Assembly (NCBI RefSeq): GCF_014633365.1
Contig: NC_068338.1
Coordinates: 9,248,616 to 9,312,615 of the forward strand
Direction of reading: 5' to 3'
DNA from: Diospyros lotus
Lineage: Eukaryota > Streptophyta > Magnoliopsida > Ericales > Ebenaceae
Length of the DNA stretch: 64,000 nucleotides
Positions within the stretch are counted from its first letter, which is position 1; every line of letters begins with the position of its first letter. Below are positions 47,929-59,036 of the stretch, piece by piece. The notes beneath the pieces were generated by a model. It did no database searches. It saw only the letters and a list, made by a program, of their open reading frames with translations, and had not been told where the DNA came from. Position numbers and translations under genes: made by a program.

Positions 47929-50638
47929 TGTAACACCCGGTGTAACCGGTGTTAAGAGAATAGGAAAGGAAGTAAGTATACTTCCAAAAATGCCCTTGAG
48001 GAAGTGATGATCCTTGAGATTGAGAATGCCCATGAGAAGGGTATTTCGGTAATTTGGATAGAGAAATCCAATAAAGAGTATTTTGATAAATTAAAAATAA
48101 TTTCTATGTGGAATTAGGTGTATAAGTGAATAAAAATCCCAATTTGATATTTATGAGGAGATATGTGGGATTAATAAATTAACAAATAGTATTTGGGAAT
48201 TTTGGGGGATTCCATGAAGGAAATTAATTTTGGAAATAGGGAAAATGGTGGATAATAAATTATTTGAGGAGAATAATTAAATTTTCCCTAAGTTAGTGAA
48301 TTAATGTGGTAATGCCACATGGATGACCAAGATCAAGAATTGGAAGCCAAGTTTGTGTCTTAGAGTGACACTTGGCATAATCTTGGAAATTTAAGAGAAA
48401 TTATATATGTGGATTTATGAGTTGGAGAAGGAATTAATTAAGTGCAAAAGAAATGTTAAATGGTCTTTCATGCATTTAATAAGAGGCATGATTATATGGA
48501 TTAAAGAAAATTCAAAAGAAAATGGTAAATGGTCACCATTAATGCCTTGGAAAATATGAGAGTTATTTAAATACATAAGAAAGTATTTATGTCTCTCAAA
48601 TGTGATGTTGGAAATTAGTCCCATTAATTTAAATGGGAAAGAAATTATTTATGTCTCTCAAGTGTGATGGATGTGAAATTAGTCCCATTAATTTAAATGG
48701 GAAAGAAATGGAAATTAGTCACACATTTATGAGTGAAAATGGGGAGATTTATTTAAATGGGAAATAAATATAAATTCAATGGATGAGATGTATTCTTGAA
48801 TTAGAGAATAAATCCTATGGTGGGGATTTAAAGAGAAGAAATGGCATGGATTGCCATCCTAATAAAAGTGTGCTTTCTTTCAATGGTGGAGATGAAGTCT
48901 TGTAAAGACAAAGGAAATCCAATGGATGAGAGTAATCTAGACCAAAGCACATGGATTGTGCTTTCTTGTGTGGTTGGGATTTTATTTCAAAAAGCAAATG
49001 GAAATCAAGGGCTAAGATTAAGTCTTGAAATTGAGATTTCAAGACAAGAGTAGTATTTAAAGGGAAAGTAAACCCTTGTCTCAAGTTTTGCCATTTCAAA
49101 GAAAGAAAGAAAATGAGAGGAAGGAAGAGTTGTCTTCCAAGAAGAAGAAAGGGAGAAAATGAAAGAATGGAGAAGAAATGAAGATGAAACCAAGGTATGT
49201 TCCATTCTTCTCTTCTCTATTTAGTATTCTTGTATGCAAGGTGAGTGACAAGTGAAATGCCATTTTAGGTGGGAGAAAATGGTGTTGGAAGCTCTCTTGA
49301 AATAAAGATAGGGAGGTTCAAGGATAAGGTAAGGGATGACCCCATGTGGAGGTGGCCTTGGATTGCATTGTAAGTAAGTTGCATAGACTTTTATGTATCT
49401 CTTTGCATGCTTTATTTGTTCATGAGACCTATGACCATGGGGGTGGGAAAGAAATGGTAGGTTGATGCCTCAAACCATGTTGGGTTGTGAGGATGGAAAG
49501 ACCTAACCATGCTTGCATGCATTTGCATTACATAGACTTGTTATGCTTGTATTTACTTTGCATATGCACCCTTACTGAGCTTTTGAGCTCATGAGATTTT
49601 ATCCTCCCCTTGTAGGTTGTCTTATGTCAAAAGAGAGAAGAAAAAGTGGCAAGCTTGTGGGTGGAAGCTCATGGTGTTTACTTATTTTTGTTGTAAATGT
49701 ATGGCTTATGGAAGCCCATGTTATTGTGTTTGATTCATGAGATGTAAATTTTATGGGGTGGGTAATGGCTTGTTTAAGCCTAAGACTATGAGTGTATATT
49801 CCTAGAAGTGTTGATTTTTTTTAGTGAATGAGATTGAGGCTTATGGCATGTTGAAGCCTAGGCAAAAACCTCACTTTGGTATGATATGTTGTGTATTCAT
49901 CAAGAGGTGGATTAAGCCTTAATTATGGAGAATTAGAGGCAAACCAAGATGAATGTGAAGTTTATTTATTTAAATTAAATTCTGGAAGGTTGGGGTTTAA
50001 ATGCCCAAGAAAAGAAAAAAAAAAAAGTGGGATGAGCAGCAAAGGGGGGCAGCCAGCAGCAGCAGGCTGCTGGGGGCCGCGTGCGAGCGGGCGAGCGCGG
50101 GCGGCCGCCCGGCTACGCGCGGCATGCGCGGCTAGCGCCCAGTGGGGCTCGCGCGCCGGCCAATTTGTTTTTAAAATTTGGAATTTTGGGAAATTAAGGG
50201 GCATTTCTAAATCGATTTTGGGCCCGGAGGAATTTTCAAAATAAATGGATTTTCGGGCATTTTTGGAGAAAACGCCGAAAATTTGGAAAATTGAAAATGA
50301 TGAGTTTTCCTCCAAAAACAATTGGTGATCCATCAATGGATTGGTTTAAATGGTGATTTTTGGAGCCCGGTAAAATTCTTGGTCGGAAAAGAATTAAATA
50401 AAAATGAAAAAATGGCGATTGGGCGTCTGAAGGAGATTTTCTTTATAGCCTATGCGGTGTGGTTAAAGCCCAATTCTCATTATGAATCCTGGGGTTCAGG
50501 GAAGGGAAGGACGAGCCTAGATCCCACCTAGGGCGTTTCGTCTTGAAACATGGTCCGCCCTTCACCTCAGGCCGGGCAGGTGGACAATTTGGGTAATTGT
50601 TCACGAGTAACACCCATAAGTGGGAGCGGGGCGTTACA
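47929..50638 (+). mobile_element. 5' LTR of LARD (2710 bp)
   Basis: It runs from TGTAACACCCGGTGTAACCG to GGGGCGTTACA. It contains a long AT-rich U3, a GC-rich island at 50040-50162 and a conserved U5-like end. It holds about 220 bases (about 49848-50070) that the 3' LTR lacks. Confidence 0.9.
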
Positions 50639-50641
50639 GTT

Positions 50642-50653
50642 TGGTATCAGAGC
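50642..50653 (+). promoter_or_regulatory. Primer-binding site for initiator Met-tRNA
   Basis: TGGTATCAGAGC begins three bases after the 5' LTR end, the standard iMet primer site. Confidence 0.9.
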
Positions 50654-53600
50654 ATGGTTGGAGCATCAAGTAGAAGATGCTTGGAGAAATGTGGTTGAAG
50701 GTTGATCGGAAAGCCTTAGAGGTAGAACCACAAGTGACCGAGGACCCTAGGAGTTGGGTCGGGACATTAAAGCTGGTGGCTATGTGAAAAGAGTGCTCGG
50801 ATATTCCTGCGATAGGAATAGGAAAATATCATGGGTCGAGATGATATACCGTAAGAGATATACGGGTGGAGCAAAGAAGAGTCAAATGCCCAAGTGTGGG
50901 ATTGGTTTCAAGGACCCGAATGTAGAAATTGGGGGTTCATGAAGCGTTTTAAGGATAAGATTTCCTTGTGAGTGAAGTGTTGAGGCTCGTGTGGGGACAC
51001 GAAGCCGAATCATGACAAGAGTCATGAAAGGGCCTGGAGGGCTCGAGGTATATCTAATCCGTGAATGGGTTAGCGGAATATCCCTATGATGGGGATATGG
51101 TCAAGCATGTGTAAGGGAATGGAGTTGTTCCCGTATGGGGGTGAGCTAAGGGTTGTGTGCTTGAATTAGGGTGAGCTAAGGCTGAGATTAGCTCAAAGCC
51201 CAAACAAAGAAGTCGTCAACAGGTTGTGTGACGAGCTCCGGGAAGGGAGTAAGCTAAAGTTGCTTGTAAAGAGGCTCTAAGTGAAGCAAGCATGTGAGGT
51301 ATATGCCAGTCATGGCCAGAGTAGGCGTGACGTTGATGGCTTGCAAAGACTTCGAGGGGAGTTGGGTGTGTGTTATGCATGAGGGATGCATATGGTCTGA
51401 GGTGATCGTATGGTTATGGAGATCCTGGATGGGACGTGCCTAGGGTGTGAGTGGACCCTAGTTGGTTTCATGAAGAAACAATATTTATCCTAAGAAAGGA
51501 TAGATATGTGGCAAATGGACCCTAGCGGGTGCTTGTGCAAAATGGAAATCCCAAGTGAGTCGAGTTGGAATCCAAGGGAATCCGGAATTGGGATAAAGGA
51601 GTTGGGCAAGTGTAGATATGCGCGTGGGAGCCATGGGATTAGGAGTCCTAATTATGAAAGGCCAAGTGACCGTTCATGTGAATGATGGATGAGGGGCCAA
51701 TTAAAACTCTCATTGACGCTTGGGGTCAGGCGAGACGCCTAAGGTCGGGAGATGAGAGGTGAATAGACCCTCATTATGATGCCTGGGGTCGAGATGACGC
51801 CTAAGGTTATAAGACCCTTGATGGGAGACGCGGAGGTCGCCCAGTGAAGGGTATGAACGGTGAGTGGGCCGAGGGTAGTAAATATTGGCAACAGGACATC
51901 CGTGGGCTATGCGCGCATAAGAAATGCCAACTTCGGATGCCAAGTGGGCAGGGGCATGTGAGCAAGGTGAAAGCCCAGGAATTTTAATTCCAAGTCAAGG
52001 AAGCCCGAGCGAGGTGTGTGGAAGGCCAGGCCGGGCGTAGTGACTGAATACATACGTGAGTGTGCAAGGAGAGACGAGAGGTCTCAATTTACCTAGAGGG
52101 TAATGCAAGGCGCTCCGTGGTTATGGGTGCAGGAGCTTGAGGTAAGCTCAGCGTGTCGGTTGTGGACTGAGAGATCATTGATAACCAAGCTTTTGGGATG
52201 AGCTAGGTGATGAAATAAATCATGATGGTTTGAGTTCATTGTCATGGAAAGTTGGAGCTTCCAAATGTTGAATGAGAGCCGTGAGATATGATCTTGTGGG
52301 GTAAGATCATGAGGCATCAAATTACGAAGTGGTCTGAGAGTATCTTAGGTGATAAGAGATGTAAAGTCCTGAGGAGCGGGGCTTATGGTACGAGCTTGAG
52401 GTTATCAAGGCGAGGATAACCAAGTGAGATGGCTCGGGTAAGGTGGTGGTAGAACCATCGTAGCTCGAGAGGCTTTAAATAGCTTTGATGCTATGGGTGC
52501 AAAGCTCGGTGTGACGGATCTGATACTACGGACCGTGTGGCAGAGAACTAATGAGTTGGCTCGTGTTGAGGGCAAGTGGCCCGTGGGCCTGAGCGATTTA
52601 GTGAACTGCAGGTGACGGTCGGATGTCGAAGATCTGGAGCAGCACCTTAGGAATTTTGGTCAGGTGAGACCGAGAATCTCCTGTAAAGGATGCGATATTT
52701 AGAGTAGTCCTAAGGAGGAATCGCGGAGTGCGTTAGGGATCTGATAGATTTGTTGTCGAGTAGGACGCTTGGTAAGAATAGTGGCTGCGAGCGTGGCGAA
52801 GTAGTCATGCCGGGATTCGATATCAAAAGTGTGACTGGAAGGCTGAAAGTCACACTACGGGATGCGAAACAGAACAGAGTGGGACTTGAGCCATGCTGTG
52901 GGAAACTATTGTTGGGCCAGTGTAAGGGACAACACAGTAAAAATGATTAGGTGTTGACTCTCCGAAGCACAGGGCAATACGATGGGGAACCAGTGTTGGG
53001 CCAGTGTATGGGAGTGACACGTGATTGGGTGTTGACTCTCTGAAGCACAGGGCAGTACGATGGGGAACCAGTGTTGGGCCAGTGTATGGGAGTGACACGA
53101 TGATGGTGACCAGGTGTTGGTGCGCCTGAAGCACAGGGCAACACAGTGACTATGCAGATGGCCAAGGACTGAAGATCTATAAGATGTTTGAGAAAGAAAC
53201 CCGGGGAAAGGAAACGGGTCTAGCCAAGGAATAACGCTATGGTTGATGCCTATCGTTAACGGGTCAAATGCTAGGGACCACTGGATGCAGACGATTACTC
53301 CATAGGAGGGACTACAGCCCTCTACGTGGAATAACATGTCTGTGGTGGAGGCGATTAGACATCGAAGACCTGGGGTATGCTGTAGGTTATGCTTGAGCTA
53401 GACCTAAAATTCTGTAAGGGTTGAAGTATGGTGGTAGTGCTTTTGGTGTCAAAGTAGCAAGAAGGTTTGTGAATTGAGGGGGGTGATATCTTGTGGCGTA
53501 ATAACAAGATGTGTGGTGATGCTCCTTATTAAAGAATGCTAACGTAGTGGTGGTTAATTTGATCGAAGTTGATCGGGTAAATCGAGATGATGAACCATGT

Positions 53601-56517
53601 GAGACGTCGCGGTGATGCAAGAAGAAGAATTGGTTGGTAGAGTTGGTAAATGGCTCGAGAATGATACGTAAGTGCCGTGGAAGGTGAGACTTACGAAATG
53701 GAAGCCAACCATCAGATGGGGAAATTGAAGCGTGCAGAGGTTTCCAATAAAGCCATCTCTAATCCAGTGATGTGAGTTGTGGTAGGCTGAACATGTGGCT
53801 AAGGCACGGTTTGAAATCTGTGAAGTTGCGCAATTGCACAGTCTGGTATTAGTCCTGGTTGTGTTGATGAGAAATGAGGAAGTGTCCTCATGTGGCACTG
53901 GAAGGTTTCCAGTTGACAACACATGATCAGTTGCTAGGTGGTAGCACTTGATGGCAATGATTGGGAGCGTGAGGCTCAAGGACCATGAGGTAAAGCCTTG
54001 TTGGTTGCCGTGTATGCAACATAAAGGTTCAGTGGGTCCTGGTGGTTAGACCAGGTGAATTTTGAGAAAAGATCCAAAGTGGAAAAAGATAGTTGGTCAA
54101 GGCAAAATTGTGCCGCTTAAGGGAGTGTGGCTTAGGAGTGAGAGCTATCAATGGTAGTGTGAAATGTGTCTTGGGAAGAACTTGAGATGTTCTCCTAAGA
54201 GAAGTTGAGCATGAGGCAACAGCGTGGGATGAACTTCCTAAGGCGCTACAACTTCATCAGGAAAGATCACCCGGGGAAAAGCTAGCGAAATGGCGAGTGC
54301 CTGAGTAGGAAGGTGAGTCCTACGGCATCAAGTGGAAGTGTAAATTCCACAGGAGTAGCAGGGGTGATTTCCAGTGAGTGGAGTTTAAATCGAAGCGATA
54401 GTCAATGATTGTAAGAGTAGTGCTCGGAGTCGGGTTGTGTTGGCTATGAGCCGGGCGATCCGACTAGAGCTAAGCGAGTTGGATAGATGGAAGATGATGG
54501 CAAATTTAAAATATCGCCAATGGGTAAAGAGAGCTCGAAGGAAGAGCCTATGGGACGAGATTGGTTTCCAGTAGTGGTGTGGAGGTGATAAAATCACCTA
54601 ATGGCTGTGAGTGATGCAGCTAAAGGGATGCCTTAGTGTGTGGGTAATCGATGAGAGTTAACCTCGTGTCTGAGATTAATGGTTGTGAAGGAAAGTCGGC
54701 TAGTGAAGCTGTTGTGGTGTTAAAGCCAATGAGGTTGGCCACCGAGTGGTGTGAGCTAGTTATAGCGAAGTATATAGGAAATCCGAGAGAAGCCAGAGTC
54801 TCTCAGGGAACTAGCTAGCTGCTAAAAGTATAAATAGTGATATGAGAAAGGCGACCTAAGAGTGGCGTCGTGCTGGTTGCGATGACCAGTGAGATTCATG
54901 GAGCAGCGAGTCTTTTGAGATGACATGGTGGTGTCATCGACGCGATTGGGGAAAAGATGTTGTCAGGAAGGTCAAAGGTAGCTATTGTGCATGGTAGGAC
55001 CTCAAGGCCGAGTGTGAATTGCTATGAAGGCTGGTGCCTGTGAAGTTTGAGATGCAACGACCATGGGGGAGAATTCGTTGCTGTCGTGGTGTTGTCCTTA
55101 CTAAGGAGGACAAAAGGGAACCATTATGAATGGTTGAAATCAGTGGCAGATTGAAAATGAACCTGATTTAGGAAAGCTGGAAGTGTCATACCTCAAGAGT
55201 AAGAGGCTCTATTGAGAAATGGTGAGGTTTGTAAGTCCCAATGAAATTAAGGCTGGGTGAGTGAATTTGGCTAAAGACCGCTACAAGAGTGGGGATGTAA
55301 CCATGATAGCTTGTTGTGGTGTGGACCAAAGGCACGAGTCATCCTACAGGTGCGATGCATAAGTGATTGTGTAGATGGTAACAAGCCATTCACTTGTGCC
55401 ACGCACCGTGGGTGATGACAAGGGCCGATTAACGGTCCTGCGACCTAAAGCGCAATGGTAGAATCCTGGACTCGTGGTAGGGTAAATAGCCAAGGTAAGG
55501 CCTAGCATGGGGACATAATTGTAAAAGTTGAATTGGGTAAGGTATCGAAGGGGGGGTTGCTCAACGAAGAGTTCCCTTGTATGGGTAAAAGACCCCTACT
55601 AGCATGTGATATCGGCTAGTAAGTACCTTTGTGTGCTTAATGCGAAAAACTCCTGGGTGGGAGAAGGATGTGGCCCGAGCATGGTTAAGCTCGAGGTGAG
55701 ATTGTAATGGTGCGTGCATCGCCAAGCTCGAGTTGGACTCGGGTAATGCACGTATGGTTGAACTGTGTAATTATCTGGCATGGTGTTAGGTATGTTAATT
55801 TTGCGTAATCATATCGAAAATGAGGGTCGACTGGTCAAGGTAGAAGACCATGTATGAAATGGTCGAAGTTGGCAAGGTGGGCCAAATGGGTGTTTCCCAT
55901 GTAGTACTAGCACGATAAGTTGATCGGTAATGAGAGGTTGCCATGAGGATCAACTTAGGCTATGCGTGCGTGTGATAATGGCGGTATGCCATGATGAATG
56001 GGTGTCAGAGTGTCTTGTGGGCACTAAAAGAGACATTGCGGTGGATGACTAGTGCTAAAACGTTGCTGGTTGGACCAGTGTAAAATCGTGGCCATGTGAT
56101 TTGGCAGTGTGAAACGTTGCCGTGTGTGATCGGCGTAAAACCGTGGTAGACTGATCAGTGAAGCAATGTTAGTGAAAGTTGTTTGATTGATGGAAAATGG
56201 GAAGTGGCCAGCAAAGTGATGCTTCGCGGCAGAGAAAAATCCATCTGTAGATGGACAGCGTTGCAATAAGCGAGACCAGCGACCAAAGGTGCGGTTTGGC
56301 GGGAGGCCAAAGCGGTATTCGATCGGTGAAGGTCCTCGAGAGTCGGAGGATCAAAAGCCTAAAGCAAAGCCTTGAGGTAGGTGTAACCCAAGGTAAATGT
56401 GAGAAATGAATAAGCTATGAGGTTCTCGAGCACGAGAATTTGCCATGTAGCCTGAGAATGCGATTATCTTGGGCAAGAGATTATGGTAAGGTGAATTTCG
56501 AGGACGAAATTCTTTTT
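50654..56517 (+). other. Non-coding G-rich internal domain of the LARD
   Basis: About 5.9 kb rich in G and A and poor in C. Stops are spread through the plus frames, and the longest open stretches (up to 143 codons) are on the minus strand, where the C-rich complement has few stops. None resembles a retrotransposon protein. The domain starts with a TTGGAGCATCAAGTAGAAG segment after the primer site and ends GAATTTCGAGGACGAAATTC before the polypurine tract. Confidence 0.75.
52951..53150 (+). repeat. Tandem repeat of about 78-86 bp, 2.5 copies
   Basis: The unit starts GTGTTGACTCTCYGAAGCAC and contains CAGTGTTGGGCCAGTGTA. Starts are at 52951, 53029 and 53115; part of a further copy precedes at about 52905-52930. 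It lies in the LARD internal domain. Confidence 0.8.
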
Positions 56518-56530
56518 AAGGAGGGTGGAA
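56518..56530 (+). promoter_or_regulatory. Polypurine tract of LARD
   Basis: AAGGAGGGTGGAA directly abuts the 3' LTR start TGTAACACCC at 56531. Confidence 0.85.
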
Positions 56531-59036
56531 TGTAACACCCGGTGTAACCGGTGTTAAGAGAATAGGAAAGGAAGTAAGTATACTTCCAAAAATGCCCTTG
56601 GGGAAGTGATGATCCTTGAGATTGAGAATGCCCATGAGAAGGGTATTTCGGTAATTTGGATAGAGAAATCCAATAAAGGGTATTTTGATAAATTAAAAAT
56701 AATTCCTATGTGGAATTAGGTGTATAAGTGAATAAAAATCCCAATTTGATATTTATGAGGAGATATGTGGGATTAATAAATTCACAAATAGTATTTGGGA
56801 ATTTTGGGGGATTCCATGAAGGAAATTAATTTTGGAAATAGGGAAAATGGTGGATAATAAATTATTTGAGGAGAATAATTAAATTTTCCCTAAGTTAGTG
56901 AATTAATGTGGTAATGCCACATGGATGACCAAGATCAAGAATTGGAAGCCAAGTTTGTGTCTTAGAGTGACACTTGGCATAATCTTGGAAATTTAAGAGA
57001 AATTATATATATGGATTTATGAGTTGGAGAAGGAATTAATTAAATGCAAAAGAAATGTTAAATGGTCTTTCATGCATTTAATAAGAGGCATGATTATATG
57101 GATTAAAGAAAATCCAAAAGAAAATGGTAAATGGTCACCATTAATGCCTTGGAAAATATGAGAGTTATTTAAATACATAAGAAAGTATTTATGTCTCTCA
57201 AATGTGATGTTGGAAATTAGTCCCATTAATTTAAATGGGAAAGAAATTATTTATGTCTCTCAAGTGTGATGGATGTGAAATTAGTCCCATTAATTTAAAT
57301 GGGAAAGAAATGGAAATTAGTCACACATTTATGAGTGAAAATGGGGAGATTTATTTAAATGGGAAATAAATATAAATTCAATGGATGAGATGTATTCTTG
57401 AATTAGAGAATAAATCCTATGGTGGGGATTTAAAGAGAAGAAATGGCATGGATTGCCATCCTAATAAAAGTGTGCTTTCTTTCAATGGTGGAGATGAAGT
57501 CTTGTAAAGACAAAGGAAATCCAATGGATGAGAGTAATCTAGACCAAAGCACATGGATTGTGCTTTCTTGTGTGGTTGGGATTTTATTTCAAAAAGCAAA
57601 TGGAAATCAAGGGCTAAGATTAAGTCTTGAAATTGAGATTTCAAGACAAGAGTAGTATTTAAAGGGAAAGTAAACCTTTGTCTCAAGTTTTGCCATTTCA
57701 AAGAAAGAAAGAAAATGAGAGGAAGGAAGAGTTGTCTTCCAAGAAGAAGAAAGGGAGAAAATGAAAGAATAGAGAAGAAATGAAGATGAAACCAAGGTAT
57801 GTTCCATTCTTCTCTTCTCTATTTAGTATTCTTGTATGCAAGGTGAGTGACAAGTGAAATGCCATTTTAGGTGGGAGAAAATGGTGTTGGAAGCTCTCTT
57901 GAAATAAAGATAGGGAGGTTCAAGGATAAGGTAAGGGATGACCCCATGTGGAGGTGGCCTTGCATTGCATTGTAAGTAAGTTGCATAGACTTTTATGTAT
58001 CTCTTTGCATGCTTTATTTGTTCATGAGACCTATGACCATGGGGGTGGGAAAGAAATGGTAGGTTGATGCCTCAAACCATGTTGGGTTGTGAGGATGGAA
58101 AGACCTAACCATGCTTGCATGCATTTGCATTACATAGACTTGTTATGCTTGTATTTACTTTGCATATGCACCCTTACTGAGCTTTTGAGCTCATGAGATT
58201 TTATCCTCCCCTTGTAGGTTGTCTTATGTCAAAAGAGAGAAGAAAAAGTGGCAAGCTTGTGGGTGGAAGCTCATGGTGTTTACTTATTTTTGTTGTAAAT
58301 GTATGGCTTATGGAAGCCCATGTTATTGTGTTTGATTCATGAGATGTAAATTTTATGGGGTGGGTAATGGCTTGTTTAAGCCTAAGACTATGAGTGTATA
58401 TTCCTAGAAGTGTTGATTTTTTTTAGTGAATGAGATTGAGGCTTATGGGGGCCGCGCGCGCGCGTGCGGGGCTGCCGTGCGCGAGAGGCCGCACGCGGGC
58501 GGCCGCGCGGCTGCGCGCGGCATGCGCGGCCAGCGGGGCCCCGCGCGGGCCCCGCAGGCCAATTTTTTTTTAAAATTTGGAATTTTGGGAAATTAAGGGG
58601 CATTTCTAAATCGATTTTGGGCCCGGAGGAATTTTCAAAATAAATGGATTTTCGGGCATTTTTGGAGAAAACGCCGAAAATTTGGAAAATTGAAAATGAT
58701 GAATTTTCCTCCAAAAAAATTGGTGATCCATCAATGGATTGGTTTAAATGGTGATTTTTGGAGCCCGGTAAAATTCTTGGTCGGAAAAGAATTAAATAAA
58801 AATGAAAAAATGGCGATTGGGCGTCTGAAGAAGATTTTCTTTATAGCCTATGCGGTGTGGTTAAAGCCCAATTCTCATTATGAATCCTGGGGTTTAGGGA
58901 AGGGAATGACGAGTCTAGATCCCACCTAGGGCGTTTCGTCTTGAAACATGGTCCGCCCTTCACCTCAGGCCGGGCAGGTGGACAATTTGGGTAATTGTTC
59001 ACGAGTAACACCCGTAAGTGGGAGCGGGGCGTTACA
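56531..59036 (+). mobile_element. 3' LTR of LARD (2506 bp)
   Basis: Nearly the same as the 5' LTR by eye except that GCTTATGG (to 58448) jumps directly into the GC island, and the island itself (58449-58560) differs in sequence from the 5' copy. Confidence 0.9.

Larger units (their letters stand above)
47929..59036 (+). mobile_element. Non-coding LARD-type LTR retrotransposon, 11.1 kb, target duplication CTTAG
   Basis: LTRs at 47929-50638 and 56531-59036 are flanked by CTTAG (47924-47928 and 59037-59041). The primer site is TGGTATCAGAGC and a polypurine tract precedes the 3' LTR. The 5.9-kb internal domain has no recognisable gag, protease, RT, RNase H or integrase and no long frame on either strand. 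It is strikingly G-rich on the plus strand. The LTRs differ little by eye outside one indel region, so insertion is fairly recent. It must have used enzymes of another element. The TGTAACACCC LTR start, the iMet site and the GAGGACGAAATTC...GGAGGGTGGAATG 3' end resemble Tekay-type chromoviruses (inference). Confidence 0.85.

Noticed and set aside
52850..53979. Reverse frames up to 143 codons with repeated HTLAQHWFPIVLPCAS-type blocks
   Set aside because: They are the complement of a G-rich tandem repeat in the LARD interior; no protein family was recognised.
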